From Flavobacteriales bacterium (lineage in GTDB: Bacteria > Bacteroidota > Bacteroidia > Flavobacteriales_D > Crocinitomicaceae): DNA of 64,000 bases. The stretch is from assembly GCA_947454525.1 (NCBI GenBank), contig CANGJM010000006.1:94138-158137 (forward strand). The letters are read 5' to 3'. Below are positions 1 to 8,648 of this stretch, piece after piece. The notes below the pieces were generated by a model. It saw only the letters and a list, made by a program, of their open reading frames with translations. It did not search any database and was not told the origin of the DNA. Within the stretch, counting starts at the first letter, position 1; every line of letters begins with the position of its first letter. A program made the position numbers and the translations under genes.

Positions 1-211
1 TTAACGGACCCCAACTTCCACAAAAATCAATAAAATGATTTCCGTCTTCATCCCATATTTCTGCTCCATTACCTTTGGCAATAAATAGAGGAGTCCCCCC
101 AACCGACTTAAATGCACGAACGGGAGAATTTACACCTCCAGGAAAATATGTTTGAGATTCCTGAAATAGTTTTTCAGATGTGCTTCGGTTAATGGAATGA
201 TCGATCTTCAT
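1..211 (-). CDS. hemL: Glutamate-1-semialdehyde 2,1-aminomutase, N-terminal part (runs off the window)
   Basis: Only the first 70 codons are present, read on the minus strand from ATG at 211-209. The enzyme is a PLP-dependent aminomutase making 5-aminolevulinate from glutamate-1-semialdehyde in the C5 haem pathway. The visible N-terminus shows the family hallmarks [18 protein letters not shown] and, later, DFCGSWGP, which fit HemL rather than general class III aminotransferases. The catalytic lysine lies outside the window. It is divergent from kynU, with a 42-bp shared promoter region. Identification is from remembered family sequence, but the match is strong over the part present. Confidence 0.9.
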   Translation of the reverse strand, partial: MKIDHSINRSTSEKLFQESQTYFPGGVNSPVRAFKSVGGTPLFIAKGNGAEIWDEDGNHFIDFCGSWGPL

Positions 212-219
212 TTCTTGCG

Positions 220-227
220 TATATTTG
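220..227 (+). promoter_or_regulatory. -7 promoter element for kynU
   Basis: TATATTTG matches the Bacteroidota -7 consensus TAnnTTTG and ends 26 nt before the kynU ATG at 254. I see no good -33 TTG at the expected distance. It sits between the divergent hemL and kynU genes. Confidence 0.5.
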
Positions 228-235
228 TCGTGCTA

Positions 236-243
236 CAAAAGTA
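236..243 (-). promoter_or_regulatory. -7 promoter element for hemL
   Basis: On the minus strand this reads TACTTTTG, a full match to TAnnTTTG, 24 nt upstream of the hemL ATG. It lies only 8 bp from the opposing kynU element, so the two divergent promoters would overlap and polymerases could compete. Confidence 0.5.
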
Positions 244-253
244 ACAATAAAGG

Positions 254-1534
254 ATGGAAATGGTTTTTAACAATAGCTTGGATTTTGCACGAAAAATGGA
301 TGAACAGGATCCATTACGTCGTTTTCGAAATGAATTTTTATTTCCCACATTTCACAGTGAGAACCCAATATATTTCACGGGGAACTCTCTTGGATTGCAA
401 CCAAAGAAAGCAGCGGTTTATCTTCAGGAAGAATTGGCTGACTGGGCAAAATTTGGTGTAGAAGGACATTTTTTATCACGAAGACCTTGGTTTTCATACC
501 ATGAGCAATTAACGGAAATGGCCGCAAAAATTGTTGGCGCATTACCGATTGAAGTAGTTGTCACTCATTCTTTGACAACGAATTTGCATTTACTAATGGC
601 AAGTTTTTACCGTCCACAAGGAAAAAGAACGAAAATACTTTGTGAAGCAAAAGCTTTCCCAAGCGATCAATATGCCCTGGAATCTCAACTAAAAATGCAT
701 GGACTCAGCATGGATCATCTTGTGGAAATTGCTCCGAGGGAAGGAGAACAATTAATTCATGAGGATGATATCTGCGCTAAAATTTTGGAAGTAGGTGATG
801 AATTGGCGTTGGTGATGATCGGTGGCGTTAATTATTACACTGGACAATACTTTGATTTAGCCCGCATTACAGATGCCGGACACCAAGTCGGTGCATATGT
901 GGGATTTGATCTTGCACATGCCGCTGGAAACATCAATCTTCAGTTGCACGACTGGAATGTGGACTTTGCAGCTTGGTGTGGATATAAATACCTAAACTCA
1001 TCTCCAGGTGGAGTATCCGGAATGTTTGTTCACGAAAAACATGCCCACAACAAAGAACTTCCTCGATTTGCAGGATGGTGGGGACACAATAAAGAAGAAC
1101 GGTTTTTAATGAAACCAGGATTTGATCCACTACCTGGCGCTGAAGGATGGCAATTGAGCAACGCTCCAGTAATGGGAATGGCGGTGCATTTAGCATCTTT
1201 AGAGTTGTTTGATGAGGCAGGAATGGATCAAATTGGCGCGAAAAGAGATCAAATGACCGCATACTTGGAGTTTGTCATTCAGGAAATATCCGATCGTAAT
1301 TCAGAGAAATGCACCTTTGAAATCATCACTCCAAGTGAAATTCACAGAAGGGGTGCGCAATTATCGATTATGGCACTTGGGCAAGGACGAAAACTTTTTG
1401 ACGCATTGTCAGATTTGGGAGTCATTGCAGATTGGCGCGAACCGAATGTGATTCGAATTGCACCAGCACCCTTATATAATTCTTACGAGGATTGTTATTG
1501 GTTTGGTGTGCATTTAGAAAATGCTATTCAGTAG
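254..1534 (+). CDS. kynU: Kynureninase
   Basis: PLP-dependent hydrolase that cleaves kynurenine (or 3-hydroxykynurenine) to anthranilate (or 3-hydroxyanthranilate) and alanine in tryptophan breakdown and de novo NAD synthesis. At 426 residues it has the family length. The N-terminus contains YFTGNSLGLQP, and the PLP lysine is K245 in CGYKYLNSSPGG, both typical of kynureninases. FDLAHAAGN upstream carries the PLP-contacting aspartate. ATG 254 is given as start; ATG 260 (residue 3) is equally possible. No other kynurenine-pathway gene is nearby. The 3' end overlaps purN by 21 bp in convergent orientation. Confidence 0.93.
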   Translation: MEMVFNNSLDFARKMDEQDPLRRFRNEFLFPTFHSENPIYFTGNSLGLQPKKAAVYLQEELADWAKFGVEGHFLSRRPWFSYHEQLTEMAAKIVGALPIEVVVTHSLTTNLHLLMASFYRPQGKRTKILCEAKAFPSDQYALESQLKMHGLSMDHLVEIAPREGEQLIHEDDICAKILEVGDELALVMIGGVNYYTGQYFDLARITDAGHQVGAYVGFDLAHAAGNINLQLHDWNVDFAAWCGYKYLNSSPGGVSGMFVHEKHAHNKELPRFAGWWGHNKEERFLMKPGFDPLPGAEGWQLSNAPVMGMAVHLASLELFDEAGMDQIGAKRDQMTAYLEFVIQEISDRNSEKCTFEIITPSEIHRRGAQLSIMALGQGRKLFDALSDLGVIADWREPNVIRIAPAPLYNSYEDCYWFGVHLENAIQ

Positions 1535-2086
1535 TACTGATTCAATCACTGAAGGAAAGTGTGCGATCTCTAGTGCACGAACCTGTCCTTCGATTTCCAA
1601 GGCAGAGGTAGGATTTTGCAGGACAACAGCAAATTGCGCTAACATTTTTCCTTTGTCAAACTCTTCATTGACTAAGTGAATAGTAACTCCTGAAAACTGA
1701 GCATAACTTTTCGATACGGCTTCATGAACATAGTGACCGTACATCCCTTTTCCACCAAAATTTGGCAGCAGGGCTGGATGAATATTAATAATTCGTTCCG
1801 GAAATGCGTTGATAAAGCTACTAGGAATCTTTTTTAAAAATCCAGCTAAAATCACCCAATCAATCTCCTGTTCCTGACACCAGTTTAAATAAGCATCTCC
1901 TTCCATTCCCAAAGGCTGAGCAAATGGGATAGATTGTTCCGAACAAAAACTGTCCATGAGTTCGTTTTTTGCCGAGGATAGCACAAGCGAGACTCTAATT
2001 TGTGCGTGATTAGCGAAATAGTTGATGATATTTCGAGCATTACTGCCGTTTCCTGAAATAAATAGTGCGATTCGTATATGTTTCAT
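1514..2086 (-). CDS. purN: Phosphoribosylglycinamide formyltransferase (GAR transformylase)
   Basis: Transfers a formyl group from 10-formyltetrahydrofolate to GAR, the third step of purine synthesis. The 190-residue length is normal. The catalytic trio is visible as N101 and H103 in NIHPALLPNF and D144 in NEEFDKG; the N-terminal SGNGSNA loop binds phosphate. An upstream in-frame ATG at 2131 exists, but a perfect -7 element (2095-2102) lies between it and the ATG at 2086, and homology begins at KHIRIALFISGNG, so 2086 is chosen. Divergent from acpP and convergent with kynU. Confidence 0.93.
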   Translation of the reverse strand: MKHIRIALFISGNGSNARNIINYFANHAQIRVSLVLSSAKNELMDSFCSEQSIPFAQPLGMEGDAYLNWCQEQEIDWVILAGFLKKIPSSFINAFPERIINIHPALLPNFGGKGMYGHYVHEAVSKSYAQFSGVTIHLVNEEFDKGKMLAQFAVVLQNPTSALEIEGQVRALEIAHFPSVIESVLLNSIF

Positions 2087-2094
2087 TCTAGGCG

Positions 2095-2102
2095 CAAAGT
2101 TA
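2095..2102 (-). promoter_or_regulatory. -7 promoter element for purN
   Basis: Minus-strand TAACTTTG, a full TAnnTTTG match, ending 8 nt before the purN ATG at 2086. This predicts a very short or absent leader and excludes the upstream ATG at 2131. Confidence 0.55.
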
Positions 2103-2141
2103 AACATCTGTTGGGATTCACGTGTAATCAATACTTTTAAG

Positions 2142-2168
2142 TTGATAAATATTACCGATTTAGTTTTG
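2142..2168 (+). promoter_or_regulatory. Promoter for the acpP-fabF-rnc operon
   Basis: TTG at 2142-2144 and TAGTTTTG at 2161-2168, separated by 16 bp, fit the Bacteroidota TTG/TAnnTTTG promoter, with a spacer at the short end. The predicted leader to the acpP ATG is about 50 nt and is rich in T. Confidence 0.5.
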
Positions 2169-2223
2169 TTAATTGGATGTTTGTTTTTTTCTTTGCAGGC
2201 TGAAACCTTTTAAATTAAGTAAT

Positions 2224-2460
2224 ATGTCTGAAATCAAAGCTAAAGTTATCGCGATCATCGTTGATAAACTGAATGTTGAAGAAAGTGAAGTAACTAACGA
2301 AGCGAGCTTCACAAATGACTTAGGTGCCGATTCATTGGATACCGTTGAGTTAATCATGGAATTCGAGAAGCAATTCAATATTTCCATTCCAGACGATAAA
2401 GCTGAGGGTATCCAAACTGTTGGAGACGCTGTTGCTTACATCGAAAGCAATGTGAATTAA
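2224..2460 (+). CDS. acpP: Acyl carrier protein
   Basis: The 78-residue acidic carrier that holds growing fatty acyl chains on a 4'-phosphopantetheine arm. The attachment serine is S37 in the invariant [10 protein letters not shown] motif. The N-terminus [16 protein letters not shown] is typical. A longer reading frame begins at 2173, but its extra 17 residues are not ACP-like and ATG 2224 gives the family length. fabF follows after 27 bp, the usual acpP-fabF-rnc arrangement in this phylum. Confidence 0.97.
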   Translation: MSEIKAKVIAIIVDKLNVEESEVTNEASFTNDLGADSLDTVELIMEFEKQFNISIPDDKAEGIQTVGDAVAYIESNVN

Positions 2461-2487
2461 TTTTTACTGAATCCAATTTAAATAGGC

Positions 2488-3741
2488 ATGCAATTAAAAC
2501 GAGTTGTCGTAACTGGACTTGGTGCGTTGACACCAATCGGTAATAATTTGCAAGAATATTGGGATGGATTACTTGCTGGAAAAAGCGGTGCTGCACCCAT
2601 CCAGCAATTTGATGCTTCCTTATTCAAAACTCAGTTTGCCTGTGAGTTGAAGGGATTCAATGTAGAAGATCACATTGATAAAAAAGAAGCCCGTAAACTC
2701 GATCAATTTTCGCAGTATGCCATAGTTACCGCTACGGAAGCTATGGCAGACTCTGCTTTGATGGAGTCTAACCCAAACTGTGACCGTATTGGTGTGATTT
2801 GGGGTTCGGGAGTCGGTGGACTTAAAACATTTCAAGAAGAAGCGCGCGAATATTTCGCGGGTGATGGAACTCCTCGATTTAATCCGTTTTTCATTCCTAA
2901 AATGATTGCGGATATCGCAGCGGGACACATTTCCATCAAATTTGGATTGCGCGGACCGAACTACGTATGTGTTTCGGCTTGTGCATCTGCAACAAATGCC
3001 ATTATTGACGCCTTTAACTTAATTCGTTTAGGAAAAGCAGATGCCATCGTTACTGGTGGTTCAGAAGCTGGAGTGAACGAAATGGGAATGGGTGGATTTA
3101 ATGCGTTAAAAGCGTTGTCAACTAGAAACGATTCTCCAGAAACCGCTTCCCGTCCTTTCGATTTAGATCGTGATGGATTTGTGTTAGGTGAAGGTTCTGG
3201 TGCTCTCATTTTAGAAGAGTATGAACACGCAATCAAACGTGGTGCTAAAATCTATGCTGAAGTCATTGGTGGTGGAATGTCTGGTGATGCTTATCACATG
3301 ACAGCTCCTCATCCGGACGGTATCGGTGCTAGAAATACAATGTTGGCGGCATTAGAGGATGCTGAAATTACGCCAGAACAAATTGATTATGTAAACGTTC
3401 ACGGGACTTCTACGCCGTTAGGTGACATTGCTGAAGTAAAAGCGATTCAAGCGGTCTTCGGAGAACACGCATACAATATGAACATTAGTTCAACAAAGTC
3501 CATGACAGGCCACCTTTTAGGTGCTGCTGGAGCGATTGAGGCGGTTGCTTGTGTGATGTCTGTGATGAATGACATCGTTCCTCCAACCATCAATCATTTC
3601 ACAGATGATCCAGGACTAGATCCAAAATTGAATTTTACATTCAATACCCCACAAAAACGTACCGTGAATATTGCTCTTTCCAACACATTTGGATTTGGTG
3701 GACACAACACGAGTATCATTGTCAAAAAATTTAATTCTTAA
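2488..3741 (+). CDS. fabF: 3-oxoacyl-[acyl-carrier-protein] synthase II
   Basis: Condensing enzyme that elongates acyl-ACP with malonyl-ACP in type II fatty acid synthesis. At 417 residues it is full length. The active-site cysteine is C165 in VSACASA; the two histidines are H305 (NVHGTSTPLGD) and H342 (MTGHLLGAAGA), with K337 between them. The C-terminal NTFGFGGHN motif is present. Co-transcribed with acpP, and its end overlaps the likely TTG start of rnc. Confidence 0.96.
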   Translation: MQLKRVVVTGLGALTPIGNNLQEYWDGLLAGKSGAAPIQQFDASLFKTQFACELKGFNVEDHIDKKEARKLDQFSQYAIVTATEAMADSALMESNPNCDRIGVIWGSGVGGLKTFQEEAREYFAGDGTPRFNPFFIPKMIADIAAGHISIKFGLRGPNYVCVSACASATNAIIDAFNLIRLGKADAIVTGGSEAGVNEMGMGGFNALKALSTRNDSPETASRPFDLDRDGFVLGEGSGALILEEYEHAIKRGAKIYAEVIGGGMSGDAYHMTAPHPDGIGARNTMLAALEDAEITPEQIDYVNVHGTSTPLGDIAEVKAIQAVFGEHAYNMNISSTKSMTGHLLGAAGAIEAVACVMSVMNDIVPPTINHFTDDPGLDPKLNFTFNTPQKRTVNIALSNTFGFGGHNTSIIVKKFNS

Positions 3742-4462
3742 GACGCTGAAACTTCCTTTGTTTTCAACCAAAAGAACAGAGGATGAGTTGAAAGTCATTC
3801 GGTTCATTCTCAAACAATTTGGGTATAAGCCAGTGAATGTCTCTTTTTTTACGCGTGCATTGACGCATAAGTCTTTCTTGCCAGAAGAAAAACTTGATTT
3901 TGCGAATGAACGATTGGAGTTCTTAGGCGATGCGATTTTAGATGCAGTGGTAGCAGAATATCTTTATTCAAAATATCCTGATGACGACGAAGGATATTTA
4001 ACCAAATTAAAGTCACGTATTGTCAACCGAAAATCCTTGGCCGCTATCGGTGAAAAAATGGAAATTCGGACCATGCTTATTTACAACCAAGCTAGAAGTA
4101 TTAATCTTGCCACGCTTGAAGGTAATGCTTTTGAAGCCATCATTGGCGCCATTTATTTAGATGGTGGATTTGAAAAAGCGAAGGCGGTATTAATCAAACA
4201 TGTTTTTAGAAATCATTTGAATTTCAGTCAATTACTAGCGGAGGAATTGGACTTTAAGTCGAAGTTATTTATTTGGTGTCAGAAGAAAAAGTTGACACTT
4301 GAGTTTGATTTAATGCAGGAAACGCACGTAAACGGACAATGGAATTATGAGATGGCTGTTTTTGTAAATCGTACCGAATATGGACGAGGAAAAGGCTTTT
4401 CAAAGAAAGAAGCGGAGCAAGCAGCAGCAAGAGAAACCTTGCAATTAATGGGAGAAATTTAA
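3719..4462 (+). CDS. rnc: Ribonuclease III, probable TTG start
   Basis: Double-strand-specific endoribonuclease that processes rRNA precursors and structured RNAs. The catalytic domain carries ALTHKS and the signature NERLEFLGDAILD; a C-terminal double-stranded-RNA-binding domain ends in KGFSKKEAEQAAARETLQL. No ATG exists upstream of the conserved region. In-frame TTG codons occur at 3671 and 3719; I prefer TTG 3719, giving a 247-residue protein beginning MSKNLILKTLKLP and overlapping fabF by 23 bp, which suggests translational coupling. The start is uncertain; the identity is not. Confidence 0.92.
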   Translation: MSKNLILKTLKLPLFSTKRTEDELKVIRFILKQFGYKPVNVSFFTRALTHKSFLPEEKLDFANERLEFLGDAILDAVVAEYLYSKYPDDDEGYLTKLKSRIVNRKSLAAIGEKMEIRTMLIYNQARSINLATLEGNAFEAIIGAIYLDGGFEKAKAVLIKHVFRNHLNFSQLLAEELDFKSKLFIWCQKKKLTLEFDLMQETHVNGQWNYEMAVFVNRTEYGRGKGFSKKEAEQAAARETLQLMGEI

Positions 4463-4493
4463 TCAGACGCTAGCTTTGCGTTGATTTTTATTA

Positions 4494-4501
4494 TACTTTT
4501 G
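4494..4501 (+). promoter_or_regulatory. -7 promoter element for the 75-residue membrane protein
   Basis: TACTTTTG, a full TAnnTTTG match, 19 nt before the ATG at 4521. A TTTG at 4475-4478 with a 15-bp spacer could serve as -33. The element gives the small gene its own promoter despite following rnc closely. Confidence 0.5.
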
Positions 4502-4520
4502 TTTCACAAAGTTCAAGATC

Positions 4521-4748
4521 ATGACAACAACAGAAATTATTTATGCAATTGGCGACCTTTTTCAATGGTCATTTGGTTTCTTCGAATTCGTAGGAAATTA
4601 TTTTAATACAATGGTAATCCTATTAGGATTCTTCGGTTTCGGATATTGGATGAATGCGCAACGTAAAATGAGCGCTAAAGCAAATGTTCCAGTAGATGTT
4701 AAAGATAACGTAGGTTGGTACAAAAAAGAAAATCAAAAATTGAAGTAA
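4521..4748 (+). CDS. Small single-pass membrane protein, unknown function
   Basis: A 75-residue protein with an aromatic N-terminus, one clear membrane helix (about residues 31-46, MVILLGFFGFGYWM) and a polar, lysine-rich tail ending WYKKENQKLK. It resembles short bacteroidete proteins grouped as DUF6341, which have the same layout, but I cannot confirm membership. It has its own promoter and is followed by two strong hairpin terminators. Reality is supported by promoter, length conservation of the layout and terminator. No function is assigned. Confidence 0.7.
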   Translation: MTTTEIIYAIGDLFQWSFGFFEFVGNYFNTMVILLGFFGFGYWMNAQRKMSAKANVPVDVKDNVGWYKKENQKLK

Positions 4749-4770
4749 GAACTTCACCATAAATTATATA

Positions 4771-4799
4771 AATGTCCGCGTCAAGCGGACATTTTTTTT
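4771..4799 (+). terminator. Intrinsic terminator after the small membrane protein gene
   Basis: Stem AATGTCCGC / GCGGACATT with loop GTCAA, followed by a run of T. It stops plus-strand transcription. Confidence 0.85.
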
Positions 4800-4815
4800 G
4801 CCTTAAAAGTTCGTT

Positions 4816-4850
4816 CAAAAAAAAAGCAGACTTTTTGGGTCTGCTTTTTT
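4816..4850. terminator. Bidirectional terminator between the small gene and sdhB
   Basis: Stem AGCAGAC (4825-4831) / GTCTGCT (4839-4845), with an A-run on the left and a T-run on the right, so both strands carry the hairpin plus U-tract. On the minus strand it terminates sdhCAB. Confidence 0.85.
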
Positions 4851-4869
4851 GTATTTTGTGTAAAAGGTT

Positions 4870-5634
4870 CTATGCTTTTGTCAAAGCACCTTTTAAAAAT
4901 TCTCTATTCATTCGTGCAATGTTCTCAATCGAGATTCCTTTAGGACATTCAATTTCACAAGCTCCAGTATTCGTACAATTCCCGAATCCTTCTTCGTCCA
5001 TCTGACGTACCATGTTTAATACGCGATCTGTAGCTTCTACTTTACCTTGTGGTAATAATGCATACTGGGAAACTTTCGCCCCAACAAACAACATGGCAGA
5101 ACCATTTTTACAAGATGCTACACAAGCACCACATCCAATACATGCCGCAGCTTCGAATGCTTTATCAGCGTCAGCTTTTGGAATTGGAATAGCGTTCGCA
5201 TCCATTGTGCGACCAGATGTGTTTACGGAAACAAATCCACCAGCTTGTTGAATGCGGTCAAAGGCACTACGGTCAACCATCAAATCTTTGATGATTGGGA
5301 ACGCGCGTGATCTCCATGGTTCAACATAAATCGTGTCTCCATCTTTGAACATGCGCATGTGTAATTGACATGTTGTAATCCCTGTATCTGGACCGTGTGC
5401 ACGTCCATTGATGTACAATGAACACATTCCACAGATTCCTTCGCGACAATCGTGATCGAAAGCAATCGGTGACTGTTTCTCATTAATCAATTGCTCGTTT
5501 AATTGATCCAACATCTCCAAGAAAGAGCTATCTGTAGAAACATCATTCAATGTATACGTTTCTAATGCGCCTTTCGCTTTTGAATTTTTCTGTCTCCAGA
5601 TTTTCAATGTGATATTAATGAACTTAGAAGCCAT
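4870..5634 (-). CDS. sdhB: Succinate dehydrogenase/fumarate reductase iron-sulfur subunit
   Basis: Carries electrons from the SdhA flavin to the membrane quinone site. All three cluster ligand sets are visible in 254 residues: C63-C68-C71-C89 for [2Fe-2S], C165-C168-C171-C175 ([11 protein letters not shown]) for one [4Fe-4S] arm, and C220-C226-C230 ([11 protein letters not shown]) for the second set, with asparagine/threonine positions typical of a [3Fe-4S] site. Last gene of the sdhCAB operon, 14 bp after sdhA, and followed by the bidirectional terminator. Confidence 0.96.
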   Translation of the reverse strand: MASKFINITLKIWRQKNSKAKGALETYTLNDVSTDSSFLEMLDQLNEQLINEKQSPIAFDHDCREGICGMCSLYINGRAHGPDTGITTCQLHMRMFKDGDTIYVEPWRSRAFPIIKDLMVDRSAFDRIQQAGGFVSVNTSGRTMDANAIPIPKADADKAFEAAACIGCGACVASCKNGSAMLFVGAKVSQYALLPQGKVEATDRVLNMVRQMDEEGFGNCTNTGACEIECPKGISIENIARMNREFLKGALTKA

Positions 5635-5648
5635 AATCTCTTTCTTAA

Positions 5649-7661
5649 TTATTTGTAATTTCTTGCTGCTATCTTAATAAACTCGTAATTCAGGTCTTCT
5701 TTGTGAAGCGTTGATTGTTTCGAGTCTGAACCGTTGTATTCCCATGCGCCAACATACTTGAAATTTTCATCGTCACGCAATGTTTCACCTTCTGAATCTT
5801 GGTGTTCTTCACGGAAGTGACCTCCACATGATTCTTCGCGGTGTAATGCATCCACGGCCATTAATTGACCTAATTCAATAAGATCCGCAACACGCATCAC
5901 TTTTTCTAATTCAGGATTCATTTCGTCGGAGCTACCTGGAACGTAAACGTCTTTGTAGAATTCTTCACGTAAAAGACCGATTTCTTCAATCGCTTGTTTT
6001 AAGCCTTGTTCACTGCGTCCCATTCCAACCTTATTCCACATAATTAGTCCTAAACGTTTGTGGAAGTGGTCAACTGATTTAGAACCGTTGTTATTCAAGA
6101 AACGATCAATAGTTTCTTTTACTTCGTTTTCTGCTGCATCAAATTCCGGAGAATCAGTAGCAATTTTTCCTGTACGAATTTCATTAGCTAGGTAATCGGA
6201 TACTGTATATGGAAGTACAAAATATCCATCTGCTAATCCCTGCATTAATGCAGACGCTCCCAAGCGATTCGCTCCGTGATCAGAGAAGTTTGCTTCACCG
6301 GTCACAAAACAACCTTCAATGGTGCTTTGTAAATTATAATCAACCCAAACGCCACCCATTGTATAGTGAACTGCTGGATAAATTTTCATTGGAGTTTCAT
6401 ATGGGTTTTCATCTGTAATCTTTTGGTACATCTGAAATAAGTTCCCGTATTTTTCTTCAATCCATTTTTTACCTAATTCAATCATGCGCTCTTCGGAAGG
6501 ATCATGATCTCCTAAAGCATATGCCGCTTGCTTTCCTTTGCTTTTAATTTCAGAAGCGAAATCAAGGTAAACACCTTCATTTGTATCATTTGCTTCGATT
6601 CCATATCCAGCATCACAACGCTCTTTTGCAGCACGAGAAGCTACATCGCGAGGAACTAAGTTACCGAATGCAGGGTAACGACGCTCTAGGTAGTAATCTC
6701 TGTCTTCTTCCGCGATTTGTGTTGGTTTTAATTTACCAGCTCTGATTGCCTCAGCGTCTTCTTTTTTCTTTGGAACCCAAATACGTCCTGAGTTTCTTAA
6801 GGACTCTGACATCAATGTTAATTTCGATTGATTTGTTCCGTGAACAGGAACACATGTTGGGTGAATTTGAACATAACATGGGTTAGCGAACAAAGCACCT
6901 CTTTTGTGAACTTTCCACGCTGCAGAAACATTGCTTCCCATAGCATTTGTTGAAAGGAAGTATACATTTCCGTATCCTCCAGACGCAATCACTACTGCAT
7001 GTGCAGAATGACGCTCTAATTCACCTGTTACCAAGTTACGTGCAATGATACCACGCGCTTTCCCGTCGATCTTAACCAAGTCCATCATTTCATGACGGTG
7101 GTACATTTTCACACGACCTAATCCAATTTGACGTGATAACGCTGAATAAGCACCTAACAATAATTGTTGTCCTGTTTGTCCAGCCGCGTAAAATGTACGT
7201 TGAACTTGTGTTCCACCAAATGAACGGTTATCTAGTAATCCACCATATTCACGTGCAAAAGGAACTCCTTGAGCGACACACTGGTCGATGATGTTACCAG
7301 AAACTTCCGCTAAACGATGAACGTTTGCTTCACGTGCACGGTAGTCTCCTCCTTTAATGGTATCATAAAACAAACGGTAAACGGAGTCACCGTCGTTTTG
7401 GTAATTTTTCGCTGCATTGATTCCACCTTGTGCGGCAATCGAGTGCGCACGACGAGGAGAATCTTGAAAACAAAATGCTTTTACATTATACCCCATCTCT
7501 CCTAGAGATGCAGCAGCCGATGCTCCGGCTAATCCTGTTCCAACAACAATAACGTCAATTTTTGGACGATTGTTCGGAGCAACCAATTTCATGTGATTTT
7601 TGTGGTTAGTCCACTTCTCAGCAATCGGTCCTTCTGGAATTCTTGAATTTAATTTTGACAT
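5649..7661 (-). CDS. sdhA: Succinate dehydrogenase/fumarate reductase flavoprotein subunit
   Basis: Catalytic subunit that oxidises succinate to fumarate at the cytoplasmic face of complex II. The 670-residue protein has the dinucleotide-binding [17 protein letters not shown] (about residues 41-57) and the FAD-linking histidine H73 in [11 protein letters not shown]. The catalytic region with HPTCVPVHG and the late [14 protein letters not shown] are present. The length is in the range of the b-type, single-cytochrome SdhA/FrdA enzymes of Bacteroidota and Epsilonproteobacteria. It lies 13 bp after sdhC. Confidence 0.96.
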   Translation of the reverse strand: MSKLNSRIPEGPIAEKWTNHKNHMKLVAPNNRPKIDVIVVGTGLAGASAAASLGEMGYNVKAFCFQDSPRRAHSIAAQGGINAAKNYQNDGDSVYRLFYDTIKGGDYRAREANVHRLAEVSGNIIDQCVAQGVPFAREYGGLLDNRSFGGTQVQRTFYAAGQTGQQLLLGAYSALSRQIGLGRVKMYHRHEMMDLVKIDGKARGIIARNLVTGELERHSAHAVVIASGGYGNVYFLSTNAMGSNVSAAWKVHKRGALFANPCYVQIHPTCVPVHGTNQSKLTLMSESLRNSGRIWVPKKKEDAEAIRAGKLKPTQIAEEDRDYYLERRYPAFGNLVPRDVASRAAKERCDAGYGIEANDTNEGVYLDFASEIKSKGKQAAYALGDHDPSEERMIELGKKWIEEKYGNLFQMYQKITDENPYETPMKIYPAVHYTMGGVWVDYNLQSTIEGCFVTGEANFSDHGANRLGASALMQGLADGYFVLPYTVSDYLANEIRTGKIATDSPEFDAAENEVKETIDRFLNNNGSKSVDHFHKRLGLIMWNKVGMGRSEQGLKQAIEEIGLLREEFYKDVYVPGSSDEMNPELEKVMRVADLIELGQLMAVDALHREESCGGHFREEHQDSEGETLRDDENFKYVGAWEYNGSDSKQSTLHKEDLNYEFIKIAARNYK

Positions 7662-7674
7662 AATCCTGTTTTTC

Positions 7675-8580
7675 CTAATGGTTCATGTAAATAATAACGG
7701 GAATAATTGCGAATAAGAAAGGCACAACAATGCTGAACGCCATTCCTACTTTCTTGATAATAGGCATGTACAAGGGATGATTCAATCCTAAAGATTGAAA
7801 CGCAGATGCAAATCCATGCCATAAGTGATATCCCAAAACCAACATGGAAATCACGTAAAAAATGACACCGAATAATGCACTTGAATTTTCTTTACTGAAG
7901 AACGTCATCACAACGGTATGCAAATCTTTGTACCCATCTCCAATTTTTACGTGAGAAGTAAGGTCGTAGAATTCGTGCTTGTTTTTAATCTCAAACAATT
8001 TTTGTTCTTGTCCAGTACTTGGGTCCTTCACCTTGAATTGTTGGTACGTTCCGTTCGTGTTTAAGTAATGTGTCACTTCAATCGGTTTCGTGATCATTTC
8101 GCCCGTCGCTGGATTTTGTCCAACTGGGTAATCAACGGTTTTCACCAATGAATGTAATGGAATCTCTTCGGTAATTTTCGCTTTCCACCAGAAATTAGCC
8201 ATGTGTGTTGCCAAGAAAACCAAGATCAAGGTTCCTAAAATCGCCATGTTTCTAGACGCAGTTCCAGAATTTGCTTTTGGATTATTGTAGGCATACTTAA
8301 CTGGACGCGCTTTCTTGTTTTGAATGGTCAACATAATTCCGTCAACGGCGTGAACAATCAAGGCGATGTAAGTAGTATACGACAACACTTTAATGAATAA
8401 ATTATGCCCCATGAAGTAAGCATATTCATTAAAGGCACGTCGTCCTTCTTCACCTGTTTTGAAAATAAGTTGCAGGTTCCCTAGTAGGTGACCAACAAGG
8501 AATGTACATAAGAACAATCCCGTCAAAGCCATGAAGTACTTCTTGGCGATGGATGATTTAAATAATACAGAGTTACTCAT
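7675..8580 (-). CDS. sdhC: Succinate dehydrogenase cytochrome b subunit with an unusual periplasmic insert
   Basis: Membrane anchor of the five-helix, dihaem type used by Bacteroidota. Helices lie at about residues 15-40, 60-85, 108-128, 234-256 and 273-297. Haem-ligand histidine candidates occur at [33 protein letters not shown] and [13 protein letters not shown]. The protein is 301 residues, about 75 longer than my expectation of 220-230 for the family; the extra, polar segment (about residues 138-215) lies between helices III and IV. First gene of sdhCAB. Confidence 0.93.
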   Translation of the reverse strand: MSNSVLFKSSIAKKYFMALTGLFLCTFLVGHLLGNLQLIFKTGEEGRRAFNEYAYFMGHNLFIKVLSYTTYIALIVHAVDGIMLTIQNKKARPVKYAYNNPKANSGTASRNMAILGTLILVFLATHMANFWWKAKITEEIPLHSLVKTVDYPVGQNPATGEMITKPIEVTHYLNTNGTYQQFKVKDPSTGQEQKLFEIKNKHEFYDLTSHVKIGDGYKDLHTVVMTFFSKENSSALFGVIFYVISMLVLGYHLWHGFASAFQSLGLNHPLYMPIIKKVGMAFSIVVPFLFAIIPVIIYMNH

Positions 8581-8603
8581 AATTGTTAACCATTAATGTG
8601 GTG

Positions 8604-8611
8604 CAAATTTA
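8604..8611 (-). promoter_or_regulatory. -7 promoter element for sdhCAB
   Basis: Minus-strand TAAATTTG, a full TAnnTTTG match, 23 nt upstream of the sdhC start. No convincing -33 element. Confidence 0.5.
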
Positions 8612-8648
8612 CTTCTAACTAACAATAAAATAGAAGTTTTGTTTCTAT

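Noticed and set aside
933..1262. Antisense open frame of 109 residues in kynU
   Set aside because: It lies inside a well-identified gene, has no family likeness and no promoter; it is a shadow of the kynU frame.
254..1534. kynU as cysteine desulfurase or other class V aminotransferase
   Set aside because: The motifs FTGNSLGLQP and CGYKYLNSSPGG are specific to kynureninase.
2087..2131. Longer purN N-terminus from ATG 2131
   Set aside because: A -7 promoter element lies between 2095 and 2102, and the extra residues have no homology.
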